Shown: piece after piece, positions 9,756-22,178 of the stretch
Position numbering within the stretch: position 1 is the first letter of the stretch
How the letters are laid out: each line of letters opens with the position of its first letter
Source of the DNA: Hevea brasiliensis
Lineage: Eukaryota; Streptophyta; Magnoliopsida; Malpighiales; Euphorbiaceae
DNA length: 64,000 bases
NCBI RefSeq assembly: GCF_030052815.1
Contig: NC_079494.1
Location: 34,148,467-34,212,466, forward strand
Direction: 5' to 3'
Notes under the pieces: model-generated
Seen by the model: only the letters and a program-made list of their open reading frames with translations
The model's database searches: none
What the model was told of the DNA's origin: nothing
Position numbers and translations under genes: made by a program

Positions 9756-11590
9756 ATGAGCGGTGCCGAGGGTCAGAGAGCGGCGAGCCCCTCTTCCGTT
9801 CACATCTCATGGTCATCAGATGAAGTTGAGGTGGTCGGACCAAGTGTGCGATCCGAAGCTCCTACATCCTCCGTTCCAGCCCGTGGTCAAACAGCATCCT
9901 CAAGGCAAACGCATTCTTCAGGGAGAGAAAGCCTTCCCGTGGATGAGCTACCGTCAATCCTTTAAGAAACCGATCTGCAGTCGTTTAGCCAAGAATATAA
10001 CCTTCGGACCGATTCATACGAACTTATCAGGTGTCATGGGGATCTATGAGCCGATCACTTCTTCGAAGGCAATGATATGATCATGGTATACGAAGAGCAA
10101 TTAAAAGCTAGGCTGTTGTTCCCTCTTGATGATTTCTTCATGGAAATCCTAAAATTACACCAAGTATGCATAGCCCAAGTACGTCTGAACTCATGGCGGA
10201 TCCTAGTAGCCTTTAGAGGCCTCTGCCGAGCTAAAGGACTCCATCCAACAGCGAAGGCGTTCGCCGAGCTACATAGGCTAACTTGTCGAAAGGACGATGA
10301 GTATTGGTTCTTTCAGGCGAAGCCGCATTGCGGGCTCTTTACCGACCTGCCTTCCTCCCTAAAGAATTGGAAGAATCACTTTTTTATCTTGAGGAGCAAG
10401 ATTTCGAACGGTTTTGAGGGTTTCCCATGTAGCTGGCTGCATCTGGGGCCCTCACTTTCGAAGCGCATCACCCTGAATCGGGAAGAGGGCATAATGGTAA
10501 TGGAGCTGAAAGATTAGGCGGCCACACATAAGTTATCTTGTTTAGATGCAGTGACAGCCGAACTGCATCATTGGACAATGCAGCTAATTACAGGCAAAGA
10601 ACGCGAGCTCCAGCTCTCTGACCTCGGCCTCGGTACTTTCTGTATCTCTGATCTTTGGGCCTTAGCGAACTCACTGACTTTTTCTTTGTGCAGGCATGGC
10701 GAGCGGCGAGGCTTCGAAGGAGAGCCGAAAGCGGAAGAGAGAGGTCTCTCGGAAAGTGCGGGAGATGAAGTGCGCCAAGTCCCTTCAGATGCCAAGGCAC
10801 AATTCAAGGGAGATGCAGGGAGGATCATCCCAACCCTCGGGACCGCCGATCCCTGAAACATAAATGGTCCGATCTACTCCTCAACAAGAGGAACCGCCAC
10901 CTCCTACGGTTGCTTCAGGTGCGGAAGGGGGTCCTTCTTAACCTCCTGCGAGGAACCTTTCCCGCGGTGCTCAAGTCCTGATCCACTCGCTGGAGAAGAA
11001 CCTCACTGTTCGAGAGAATCCGGGCTTGGCTAAGGTCTTAGGGGCCTCCATCTGCCTTCAGGAGGATCGGGATAGGCTGACCCCGAACAGTCTCGATAAC
11101 ATCCTGACCCGGACCATGAGCCTGAGTGTGGAGAGTTGGTGAACCAACACATTATCCGGGAGAAGGCTCACTGTTTGAGGCTAGAGATCGAGAAGGTGGG
11201 TCAAGAAGCAGCTTCCATCTGATCCCAACTTTCATCCGCCTGGAACTAAATAGTTAAAATTGAGGGGCGGATGAAGTTCTATGAAGATAAACTGGCCTAG
11301 CAAGCTCATGCCCTTGAAGAAGCTCGGGCGCTTCGAGCTGCTGATGTCGCTCGCCTCACTGAAGAACTTAGAGCAAAAGAAGAAGAGGCAGTGACGAGGG
11401 ATGCCGGCTCTTATGTGAACGCCCACGGGGATCTTTTGGCCAAGCTCAGGAAGCGTTATCCCAAGGAGGACTTTTTCTGGATGGTGGACCTGACTCCCCA
11501 AGACGAAGGGGATAGCGAGGAGGAAGCTGAAGGTGATAGAGGGGGTTAACAAAATGTAGAACAGGCTGGGGGTGATCCTCCAGCCGAATG
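9756..11590 (+). pseudogene. Decayed gag-like protein, 'putative gypsy-type transposon' (PF04195-like) family
   Basis: The frame opens at ATG 9756-9758 (MSGAEGQRAASP, a Ser-rich acidic N-terminus). It continues in the same frame past stops at 9963-9965, near 10051 and at 10515-10517. The core LNSWRILVAFRGLCRAKG and KAFAELHRLTCRKDDEYWFF resembles the plant domain named for putative gypsy transposons. A frame change near 10633-10693 fits a short intron. Beyond it come a basic region (SKESRKRKREVSRK), a coiled-coil-like stretch rich in Ala, Glu and Arg (11290-11410), and an acidic end (DEGDSEEEAEGD). No polymerase genes follow, so this is either a non-autonomous element's gag or a fragment. Several stops show it is dead. 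The domain match is by eye. Confidence 0.6.
10633..10693 (+). other. Putative 61-bp intron in the gag-like pseudogene
   Basis: A donor-like CTCG/GTACTT and an acceptor preceded by a T-rich tract (TTTTTCTTTGTGCAG) bound 61 bases. Joining the exons keeps the frame: one base of a Gly codon lies before, two after, followed by ATGGCGAGC. It is short for a plant intron and the region is decayed, so this is a moderate call. Confidence 0.4.
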
Positions 11591-12224
11591 ACTTGTATAT
11601 ATTTTTAATTTGAAATGAAATGAAGTTCTTTTTTGTTCAATGACTGGATGAGATCGAAAAGTATCTAAATTGTACAAGTGCCTAACTGTTCGAACCAATA
11701 AGAACATCAAACTTAAAAGTGACTATTAATCTATGTATAAGAGGTCGGAAAAACATTGTGAGCATGAGATCGGTTTCGAAAAAACACCACACGGCACTTA
11801 AGATTATTAAAATCGGAAACTTAATTTGGATACTTAAGATCGGAAGCAACATTAAACCGGATTGAAACCTTAACTTTATTAAACAATTATTTACAAAATC
11901 TTAAAGAGAGATTGGAGATAAGACTGGGTGGCATGAAGACCTAATGTTGGTTTGGTTTCGCTTGACGAGAGATCGGAAATGTGATTGACTGGCCAGGAGT
12001 CTTGATAATTGGTTCGAGAGATCGGTAAGGATGGAGACCTGGTACTGGTTTGATTTCTTATAAAGAGAGATCGGAAATGTGATTAGTTGGCAAAGAGACT
12101 TGGCTTTGGTTTGATCCCAAGGAAGAGAGATTGAAAATGAATTGAATGACAAGGAGGCTCAGTGCTAGGGCTCAATTTCAAGGTCTATTGATTTCGGGGA
12201 GCGGCCAAAATATGGTGTCGACAA
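11591..12224 (+). other. AT-rich 3' flank of the gag-like gene with degenerate repeats
   Basis: After the last stop comes AT-rich sequence with no coding frame. From about 11905 to 12182 lie about five degenerate repeats of 46-62 bp, each starting near AGAGATCGGAAATG and containing TTGGTTTGAT. The right end, around 12215-12225, is the junction with an inverted LTR remnant. Confidence 0.45.
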
Positions 12225-14551
12225 TCGGGTACCAAGTACCTCAGGCCATCATACCATCGATCACAAATTGTGTCTCCCGGTGTGAAACAGAACTTCGAAT
12301 GAGCTGTAATAATCATTGGGCTCAAGGCCAAGTGTATTAAGTATAGTAGAATGGCCATAGGCCATAATATTATAGAATTGCACGAACAGCCATAAATCAC
12401 AAAATGGCATAATGCCATATGCAATACTGCTAACAGAACCTTATTGGCATGCCAACTTATCAAAACCAATCATACTAGGTATACTAGGGCATGTTACAAA
12501 ATTTAATATGTAATTCTTTGTATTTAATATTCATTGGTTACTATTCATCTTGCTAGTCAACCAAAATATTGACTTTTTCATACACAATAGGTAAGTTAGT
12601 TCTAATAACACTAACATACCACATTTTGCGTTCTACAAATGTTAGCATTCGTTGCAAATTCAATTTCAAAACTCCTTTCATGTTACTTCGAAATTTCAGA
12701 TTTCATGCCTTAAGTTTACTGTTCCATTGGTCATTGCTACAATAAAAATTTGGCCAAACTCTCTTCATAAAAATTATTGCTTATTGAGTCTTCTTTAATT
12801 TACTCAATTTGGAGTTTTCTAACTCAAGCTATGCTAATTTTAATAAGGTTGGCTGAATTGTTATCTACCCAAAATTTCTGGGCAGAATTAGTTCTAGCAA
12901 TTTTCGTACCTTAACTTTGGTGGGCAATTTCATTAGGTTATGGTTAGAATTTGGTTTCTGTTACTCATGAAAGTTGTTCTAAATTGTCTAAGCTTTCCAT
13001 TGGTATAAACTTCAGGCCAATTGGACATTTTTACACTGAGTTATGACCAATTGAACAAATAGTGTTCATTTGGTCATTTTCTAAGGCCAGCATGTTAGTC
13101 ACCCTGATTAAGGCAGTTTTTAAGTCAACTTAGGTTAGTTTTCTGGGCATATTTTCTTCACAAAAAATGTTGCATTATGTGTCTAATTTCAACTCCAATT
13201 GGCCTTGCACCAATTGGGGCAACATAGCTCAAGTTATAATCCCATGAACACACTGGACTCAAAGGGTCCAGAATTCAAACCATGAGGCAGCCTAATCATT
13301 CCCCTATTCAATGTCACAATTCAATTCAAATTTAGCTCAAACTATACCAAATGGTCACTAATTGACCATTAAAACATTAATCCATTCTCAATTGCATAAA
13401 CCCCCCAATTTTTGGTACAAAACCTTAACCCTAAATTCCCAATTGTACAACACACGTACAATCCATGTGATTTCCGACTTTAACTCCAACATACACTTCA
13501 TTGGGCATTAGTATACATGTTAAATTCAAACAAAATCATCATGTCCTAAAGTTCTTCATGGCTGCTGAAATTGGAGAGCTTCCCTAACATGCACATATTT
13601 GTTTAATTCATGTTGCTAACACAAAATCCAAAGAAAAGGAGAAGAAATAGGAACTAACCTCTTTGGAGAGATTTTCTCTCTTCAATTTCCTTCACTTTAT
13701 TTGGTTTTCTTGGTTGCCAAACACTTTAGCAAGTGGTGTAGACAAGTTTTATTGAAGGGGACTTGGAGTTTTATGGTGAGAAATCAAGGTTTAGAAGAGA
13801 GAGAGATGAGAGAGCTTTAATGGAGGTTGAGAGGAGATGGTTGGCCGACTGGTTTGGGAGGTGAAGATGACTGAATTTCTTTTCATTTTATCTTATTTTA
13901 TTTGTATTTATCTCCTTTTAATTGGCTTGTCAATTTCCCATTGGTTAGAATTTATTTGTTGGCAATTTTAAATTTTTATGCATTATGACATCATGGCTTA
14001 TGTAATAATTCATTTTAAATTTCATTTTCTTTTTCTCATTTCTTTCACTCATTTTTAATTATTTTCTCACCAATGTTAATTCATATTTTATGTTATATAA
14101 TTCACCCACTTAAATAGACAAGTTGGTTAAAAATCGTCTCTAAAGGAAAAATGACCAAAATGCCCTTCGTTTAGCTTAATGAGTTAAAATTGTCTGTACC
14201 GATTGATTAAATTTTCCTTGGGTTTTCTTAGCAATTTATTGTCATGGAACCCTCAATAATTCTTCACTGGAGTCCTAGAATTTATTTCACAGAGTTTTCC
14301 TGTGGTTTAGGGTTGCTAGCTGTCTTCACAGTAGCTTCCCGTTACGGTCACCCATCACTGGGGCACCAGCTCATTTAACTTCGTTGTATTTTATTGCTAA
14401 AATTTTTTTCTTAATTTTTCTTACTATTAGTTGAATTATTTATAACTCCTCACTCTAGTTTAAATATAGTTTCAGATATTATGGCTGTCCAGACAGACAT
14501 TGGTCACCGGAACAATAGAATGTACGAACTATCTAGAGTGAGGGCGTTACA
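12225..14551 (-). repeat. Truncated Tekay-like LTR (family C), minus orientation
   Basis: Its right end is the reverse complement of a TGTAAC LTR start (14551). Read on the minus strand it follows the Tekay LTRs elsewhere in the window: GTACATTCTATTGTTCCGG and GTCTGGACAGCC near the start, then AAGTTAAATGAGC and GATGGGTGACC, and so on. Homology runs to about position 2300 of the 3.1 kb LTR (around CACCGGGAGAC and CCGAGGTAC equivalents) and stops at 12225. The final ~0.8 kb is missing. No PPT lies to its right, so it is not a 3' LTR with attached interior. It is probably an old solo or 5' LTR truncated by deletion. Confidence 0.75.
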
Positions 14552-15596
14552 CAACGAACACAACTTCAAGCAATCTCATTATCATTTAATTCAGTTAAAT
14601 TCACATATAAAATTCTCAATTCAAGAAAAAGAGAACAAAATAATATTATTACAAATTTTATTGTACAATTGCTCATTTGTTTCTATAGATACATATGAAT
14701 AAATAATTTACATCAAAAAGGAATTTACAAGAATATAAAATATTATACCCATAAAAAATCCCAAAATTGCTTCAACTGCAGCTATAAGCAGCTCACTCTA
14801 CTACTTTATCTTTCTCCCTCTCTGCGATAGCAAGAAAAAGCTATCGTTGAGTAATTTACTCAGTGGTGTACAACAATAATTTTTAAAAGTCACTAAAAAT
14901 ATAATCACCCATTGGTAAGTAAAAATTTAAAAATTCTCATAATCATAGGTCACAAAACCGATGTTAATATTTTTAATAACAATTTACCAAATAAAATGGT
15001 AAACAATAGTGTTGCCAATAATTACCACAACTTAGATCATAACACAAAATTTTACGATCAATGCCGTGTCATACATCACGACAAAGCAATCTACAACCTC
15101 ACTAATCGAAATTGATGCGGGAGGTAGCTAACTAGCTATATGAGTACTCATCTGAACTTAACTTCAATTGGCAAGCCAGAGAGGGAGGAACATAATCAAA
15201 CTCAACTCTATAGATGGAGGAGGAACACAATATAATTGTCATGCCAATTGTGATTTCAAAATCCAATTCAAAACCTCATCATTCAAATATTTCATACAAA
15301 TCACTAATCATATTTCATTCCAAATTTTCATTTATAAAATAGGCAACACACTATTTTTTAAATAAATTTCTCAAAGCCATAACAATAAAAAATTATTCTA
15401 AACACTTATTCAAATAAAATTTCGAGTAGAAAACAAGAAATTAAAATTTATTGTGCACAAATCTTCTTTGCTTGCTTTGATTTAATCTACTCATCCTCCT
15501 TCCTTAGAGGGCTCATTTGCAACTGAAACACATAATTAAAGTGTCTCAATACTTATCCTAAATGTTTCCTATAACTAATCCAACAATTGCACTATA
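14552..15596 (-). repeat. Fragment of a family-B LTR
   Basis: This stretch aligns by eye with 15890-16915: both have the CGATAGCA/CGACAGCA..AAAAAGCTATC block, GTTGCCAATAAT, GCCGTGT(C/T), a GGAGGAGGAACA block and CAACTGAAACA. It is a second, diverged copy in the same minus orientation. It lacks the terminal ~300 bases and is cut on the right by the family-B LTR that starts at 15597. No coding content. Short ORFs here are chance. Confidence 0.7.
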
Positions 15597-17895
15597 TGTC
15601 ACACCCTACCCCTCTGTAAGGCAAAACATGATCCCGTAGTATACCTAACGAATTACTAACTTCATCTACTGATAACCCATTAAATACACTACAAGGGATT
15701 TAAAACTTTTCTTACTTCTTTTTACAGTGGTGAGCACTATTGACAGGTGTTAGAAATTTTTTTAACTGAAGTGAAACCAGATAATATATTTGAAGTATTA
15801 ATAATTTCTGTAAAAATTTTGGCAAAGTGCCATTTGTATTTTGAATAAAACAGTTCTTCAAAAACCCGTAAAAAACACTTCAAATATTTTTCTCAATCTC
15901 AAATTTCAATAACAGTTCAATACAGTAAACTTCTCAACATTATCAACTCAGTTTAACAATCAATTTTCCAGTGTTTAAAAAAAAAAAACTGAGATAAGAT
16001 AAATTTATCACAATACTTTTACAGGCCAAAATAGTTCATAATTTTAGTTTACAACTACTCAAGACCAAGTACAATATATACATACAGTGCAAATACATTA
16101 TAACAAAAACTATAAATTATGGTATACTCAATATACCCGGTAAAATCTAAAAATGTAGCATAAGCAGCCTACTCTGCTACTTTGTCCGTCTGTCTACCTG
16201 CGACAGCAATGAAAAAGCTATCACTGAGTACAATTTACTTAGTGATGCACAATAACAATTTAAAATGTGGTATATAAAACATTTATCAACAATTCACAAT
16301 TCAAATGATTCACAATTTCATGTCACAATTTGCAAAGCTCATATAACACAATTTTGATCAAACAATTTGATAACACAATGTTGCCAATGAATAACACAAC
16401 TTAGGTCATGACACAAACTTTTCCGAATATGCCGTGTTGTACACCATGACAAGGCACACTCACCCGACTAATCGAAATCAATGATGAAGCTAGCTAGATA
16501 ATGAGTACTCATCCACACTCACCTCAGACTGGCAAGTCAAAGAGGGAGAAATATAATCACACTCACCCCATAAATGGAGGAGGAACATAATAATATTATC
16601 ATGCCAAGTGTGAATCAAAACAATTCCAAATCACAATATTTAAATATTTCATACAAACCACAAATCATATTTTATCTCAAAATTTCCATTTGCAAAGTAG
16701 GTAACACAATAATTTCCAAATAAAATTCCCAAGTCAAAACAATAACAAAATTACTTATAACTCAATTCTCCAAATAAATTTTCTAGTAAAAGCAGTGAAT
16801 ATAAAAAGTATTGTACACAGACCTTTGATAAATGCCTCTTAGCCCTAACTCAGTGTTCCTTATGCTTCTCAATATTCTTTTCAACTGAAACATACAATTT
16901 AAAGTGTTTCAGTACTCAATGAATTTATTTCTAACAATAAAATCCATTATTTAAATTTTCTTGGTACTATTCCCTTCAATTCATTTCACTAGTTAACCTA
17001 TAATGTTGACCCTTGATGTACTCTAAGTGAGTCAATTCTAATGCTACCAATATGTCACATTTTATAGCCCTTTAGTGTTGGTATATGTTGCCAATTTCAT
17101 TTCCAAGTGTATTGCATTTTATTACAATTTACTGGATTTCGGTGTACAATTTTGACCTAGCCGGATGACCTAGTTCCCTCAGTTTTCGGGTTATGTTCCA
17201 AACTACAAACTTGTAGGTCTATATCTTATTGCACGCGGGGCAAAATTTCAGGTCACTTTGAGTTGTGTAGACCAAGTTATGGTCAATTTACAAATGCTGG
17301 ACAGAATGCACCAAAATGGTAACTTTAAGTCATTTTGAGGTCACTTTTGGTTCGGCCAGTTTTGGTACCTAAAATTGTTCAAGATATTTGGCTTGGTTCT
17401 GGCCATTTCTTGGCTTTGGTGTCTTCATAAGAATTGTAGATCTATGTCTAAACTATTCATGATAAAAGTTTCAGGTCATTTGGACCTGTTTTCAATAAGT
17501 TATGGTCAAAAAACTAACTGCTGCCCAAATGGCCAATTTTCAGGCTTTCAATCACTAATCCGGATTTTGTCATTTTTCAAATCACCTTCTAGGCAGAATT
17601 TAGTTAACATTTTTACATAAAAGTTGGCCTATTTGGTGTCTAGTTTCACCCCCATTAGCCTCATACCAATTGGGTTCACAATTTTGCACTTATAACCTAA
17701 TTTAAGTACTACCAACAACACCCAACCTGCACAAAACAATTACAATTCTAATTTTGAAAATCCTCCTCCTCCCAATACTTCAACATTTAATCATGGAAAT
17801 TCTATATATATTGTACACAATTCCAGTAAGTATTTTGGGCAGAACACTCAAGTGTTCAATGCATACAATACACCATTCAATTTTAACATTCACTT
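15597..17895 (-). repeat. Family-B LTR, 3'-terminal part (interrupted by G1)
   Basis: It begins TGTCACACCCTACCCC, the reverse complement of a Tekay-type LTR end (GGGGTGTGACA-like). It runs to the TSD CACTT at 17891-17895, where chromovirus G1 is inserted. The LTR resumes after the second CACTT at 38421-38425. Joined, the LTR is about 3.6 kb. No ORF is supported. Short open frames inside are not conserved with the plus-strand copy at 40462. Confidence 0.8.
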
Positions 17896-20800
17896 TGTAA
17901 CACCCTCCCGGTAGCAACTCCGTACATTCTACTGTTCCGGTGACCGGTGTCGGTCCGGACAGCTAGAACGTTCGGAAAAATATTTAAACTAAAGTGAGGA
18001 ACCATAATTAACTCAAATATTAATAAGAAAAATTTAGTAAAAATTTTAGAAATAAAATACAACCAAGTTAAATGAGCCGGTGCCCAAGCGATGGGTAACC
18101 CAGAGGGAAGTTGCGGTTCTCGCAACTAGGAGCCCTAGACCCGGGGAAAAATTCATAAAATAATTTTTGGGACTCCAGAGAAGGGTCATAGAGGTTCCTA
18201 TAGCATTAGAATGCCAAGAAAATATTTAGAAAAATTTTTCAATCGGTACAGACATTTTTGACCCGTTAAGCCAAACGGAGGGCATTTTGGTCATTTCGCC
18301 TTCAGAGACGATTTTTGGCTGACTTGTCCAGTTGAGTAAATAATTATTATGACATAAAATATGAATTAATGTTGATGAAAAATTAATTTAAATTTAGTAG
18401 AAAAGAAAAGAAAAGAAAAATAAGGGAAATTAGGGATAATGACATCACATGATGTCATTTACTTACTCCCAACCAATCAAATTTTAACAAGCTATTAAAT
18501 ACCACTTAAAAGAGGATAAAATGAAGGAAAAAAATAAAAAGCCATCAGCCATATTCTTCCCTCATTCCAGCCGCACCACATAGCCATGAAAGCCCTCCAT
18601 TTCTCTTCTTCATTTTAGCTTAAAGATCTCTCTAACCTTACCCCAAAACCCTTAGGTCCCTTCACTAAAATTGGTCACCCAACCTTACTAAAGTGTTTGG
18701 CAGCCTAGAAAAGGAAAGAAAGTGAAGTTTAAGCTTGAGAAAATTCTGCCCCATTCAAGGTTAGTGCTTATTTATGTATATATCTCTCTTATTCCATGTT
18801 AGGGACTTAAAATGAGTATGAAAGTGTAACTTATATGAAGTAAAACTTAGGTATATGTACCCCATGGAATTCGGCAGCCTAGTGAGGGTCATGATTTTGA
18901 TTGTTTTGATGGGCTTAGAGTGGACTAGAGAGGGTGTTTAAAGTGTATATATATATATGTAATGAATAAAAGTGTTTAACTAAGGTGTGTGGTGTGAATT
19001 GAAATGGGAAATTAGGGTTTTGGGAGAGAAACTTGGACTTTGCTTATGTAATGGTAAATGAACATTTTAATGGTCAATTAGTGACCATTTGAGGGAAGTT
19101 GACCACAACTTGAAGTGAATTATGGCATTGCAAACTGATTTGGTATGCTGCCTAGTGTAACCAGCAGGGTGGCTGTGAGTCCAGCCTGCTTGGACAGCCA
19201 TAACTTTGGCTGTGTAGGTTCAATAGGTGTTTGGCCAATTGGACATGAAACTAGACATATAATGGCACAATTTTGGTGTGGAAACCATGCCCAAAAGACC
19301 AAAGCAAGTGGACCAAAAACTAGCCCCAATCCGGATGTCCTGCAACCAGATTCTGCAGAATGACCAAATGAACAGTAATTGTTCATTTGGCCATAACTCA
19401 TTGTAGAATGGCCCAATGGACCTGAAATTTTTACAACAACAAGTTAAGATATAGACAAACAATTTTCATGAAGAAACCTACCCAAATTATGACCAGAACC
19501 TATCCAATAAGGCAGTTGCAGTCACTGTTCACTGCACTGTAGATATGGTAAGTTCTGCAATTTTTCAATCCGGCCAGCTATAGTTTTTGGACCATAACTG
19601 GAGCTACAAAACTCCAAATGAAGTGATTCAAAAAAAGAAATTCAACTAGACAAAATAAGGAACAACTTTCATGTTTATCACTTTCTCAAATTCTAATTGC
19701 AACAGTAACTAATGGAACAGTAAATTTAGGGTACAAAAACTGAAAATTTTGCTCCCTTAGTTTTAAGCTTAGAAATGGTATTGGTGATTAATTCCAACAA
19801 GTTTTGAATGCAAAATGTGGTACATTGGGAGTGTTAAAACCAATGTACCTATTTTCTATGCAAAAGTCAACATTTTTGTTGACTAGTGAAGTGAATAGTG
19901 ACACCAAAACTTAAAATTCAAAAATTGAAGAATTCAAAAGTATCAAATGCCCTAGTATATCTAACAAGATTGGTTTGGATAGTTTGGCTTGCCAATAGGG
20001 TTCAGTTAGCAGTACTGCACATGGCATTATGCCATTCTGTGATTTCATGGATTTTAGCCATTCTGACATTGTGTTGATATTTGGCCTTGTGCCTATTGTC
20101 ATTACAGTTTATTAGCTGTTCTGTTGCACACCGGGAGATGCATATGTGACCGATGGTGTGATGGCCCGAGGTACTAGATACCCAGTGCCACTTTACCCAT
20201 TTATCCAGTCCAGTCGTCTAGTATAGGTTACTTGGGCAACCAAAAATAAAAGTGGATAAATTTAATGAAATAATGAATATAACAAGTACAAAACAAGTAA
20301 GACATCAATACATTCAATACATATTTATTTTCTGTTATTTCCTTTTATTTTATTATTGCACCACTAAGCATTATTGCTTAGCGCGTTGCTTTTGTCACGC
20401 GTAGGTTCTGGAGATACTGACCGAGAGCCCAGTAAACCGCAGATTGGGTGAGACCTCCTGCAGCTCTGCATAGTGTCCGTGTCACCTCACCATCCACAGT
20501 GCATTGGTAGGACATTAGGTTTCATTTTGGTATTTTGTAATTAACTTTTATTTCCTTTTGTATAATTGAAACTTATGTAATGTATTTTGATGTTCATGTA
20601 AATAATGAAAATTGTGGTTATGAATGGAAAATTTGAGTATTTATTTATTGTTTGTATATGAGTACCATGAGAAATGAATGTTTGAGTAATGGAATGGTTG
20701 TTGAAAATCATATTGAGACTTTGTTGATGAAATGGAGTTGGGATTGTTTGGAAATGATTTTGGAAGTGTTTTTCACAGGTTCTGAAGAACTGTTTTCTCC

Positions 20801-21007
20801 ATTTTTAGCCGGTACTCTGCCGGATTTTGTATAAAATTTTCGGAACATCAAATAAATTATAATTTCAATAAATGACTTAAATGAATTATATTTCACAAGT
20901 TATATTCAAAACTATAATAAAAATTAATTAAGATAAAATAGAGTGTTCCGGTACACCGTGTGACATAACTTACTCGGAAATACTGTAGACGGGTAAGGGG
21001 TGTCACA
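17896..21007 (+). repeat. 5' LTR of G1
   Basis: It is 3112 bp, starting TGTAACACCCTCCCGG and ending GGGGTGTCACA. The first 100 bases hold the block shared by all Tekay-like LTRs here (ACATTCTACTGTTCCGG, GGTCCGGACAGCTAGAA). A TATA-like run lies at 18944-18958. A perfect hairpin CTAAGCA-TTAT-TGCTTAG lies at 20364-20381. There are no genes inside. Two antisense open frames (about 19120-19460 and 17883-18125) recur in the other LTRs only because the LTRs are homologous. Confidence 0.93.
20364..20381 (+). promoter_or_regulatory. Conserved LTR hairpin
   Basis: A seven-base stem (CTAAGCA / TGCTTAG) with a TTAT loop is followed by a second GC-rich potential stem around GCGCGTTGC..CACGCG. It is also present at 37777-37794 and, with loop TCAT, at 44887-44904 and 59938-59955. 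Conservation of the stem with change only in the loop is compatible with a functional RNA or DNA structure. Confidence 0.45.
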
Positions 21008-21012
21008 TTTAG

Positions 21013-21024
21013 TGGTATCAAAGC
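21013..21024 (+). other. Primer-binding site of G1 (tRNA-iMet)
   Basis: TGGTATCAAAGC lies five bases after the LTR end. It differs at one base from the usual TGGTATCAGAGC seen in G2. It is complementary to the 3' end of initiator Met tRNA and primes minus-strand synthesis. Confidence 0.9.
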
Positions 21025-21134
21025 ACGATTTAGGCGTTTCTGGGCCAAGATTGAGTCCATACCATGCATTGCATTTGTAAGAGTTGAGGTGACACTAATG
21101 CAGATCTGTTTGTCTTTGTTATTTTGAATAGGAT

Positions 21135-22178
21135 ATGGACCCTACATCTGAGAGGGCAGTTGAGGAGGAAGTGGAGAGTCATGCTCCACCTGCAGCAGCT
21201 GAGACTAGGGGTATGGGAGAACACTCCGCCCACTCAAGCGAGCACCTTTCGGCCTTCACAAAGCCATGTTCCAGCCAATGGCCGAATTCTTCAGACAAAT
21301 GGCCGGGGTAATGCCAGCACCACCACCACCACCTCCACAACCAAAATCACATCTAGAAAAATTGAGAAAGTTTGGAGCAGTGGACTTCTTTGGCAGGAGA
21401 GAAGATGATTCTGTTGCAGCCGAGAATTGGTTGAACAGAACATGTAGAGTTTTAAAACAACTCCACTGCACCCCAGAGCAAAATTTAGAGGCTGTTGTAT
21501 CTCTGTTGCAAGATGATGCATATGAATGGTGGGACACAGTATCCAGTGAAGTGCAGCCAGAAGTTATAACTTGGGACTTCTTCCTCTCCGAATTTAAGAA
21601 GAAATATGTGGGTAGTGTATATCTGGAAGAGAGAAGAAGAGAGTTCATTAATCTGAGGCAGAGACAGCTGTCAGTGGCTGAGTATGAGAAGGAATTCGTC
21701 AGATTGAGCCGCTATGGAAGGGAGATAGTCCCTAATGAGGCCGAAAGGTGTAAGAGATTTGAAGAAGGATTAAATGACAATATTAAGATCATGATCACTG
21801 CCTTGGGAATCACAGACTTCACCAAGTTAGTGGAAGCTGCAATAAAGGTTGAAAAGGTTAGAATAAGTGAGCAGACCAGAAGAGAGAGACAGAAGAGGGG
21901 CCTGTGTCGTCTAGTTCATCTCCCGCATTTGGGAAGAAGTTCAAGGGTCCACCTACACGTAATTCAGGTCAGCCACAAGGTCGTGGTCACCTCAGAGCCC
22001 AGCCACGCTTACCCATAGGAGAGGTCAGTCCACACCATCAGTGGGTAGCTCTCCAGGGATGGGGTTCAGGGGACCAGCCCCAGCATCTTCTGCATGTCCA
22101 CATTATTTGAAATGGCATAAAGGAGAGTGTTGGAGAGTGATTGGAGCCTGCTTAAGGTGTGGGTCAGCAGAGCATTAG
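21135..22178 (+). pseudogene. G1 gag, frameshifted
   Basis: Start ATG 21135-21137 (MDPTSERAVEEEVES, acidic) follows a short leader. A +1 shift near 21245 (CAAGCGAGC where G2 has CAAGCAGAGC) moves the capsid into the frame at 21266-22018. The capsid contains HLEKLRKFGAVDFFGRREDD, WLNRTCRVLKQLHCTPEQN and AYEWWDTVSSEV, the retrotransposon-gag core. A second shift near 21895 affects the Ser-rich linker. The zinc knuckle CLRCGSAEH..LKNC (CX2CX4HX4C) is broken by TAG at 22176-22178, replacing a Gln codon. Role: particle assembly and RNA binding. The region ends directly at the long pol frame. Confidence 0.85.

Noticed and set aside
10568..10861. Minus-strand ORFs of 70-97 codons
   Set aside because: Complement of the plus-strand gag-like pseudogene, in a GC-richer stretch that opens several frames.
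17883..18125. Antisense ORF beginning MREPQLPSG recurring at 35064-35537, 57392-57694 and 62761-63234
   Set aside because: It lies across the conserved first part of the LTR. Conservation is explained by the nucleotide-level LTR block, and the C-terminal part differs with whatever flanks the LTR.
19120..19462. Antisense ORFs of 80-98 codons recurring at 36532-36874, 43716-43992 and 58686-59028
   Set aside because: They recur because the LTRs are homologous. Frames overlap each other and start/stop positions shift between copies, with no domain and no promoter.
21291..21648. Minus-strand ORFs opposite G1 gag
   Set aside because: Shadows of the capsid coding sequence.
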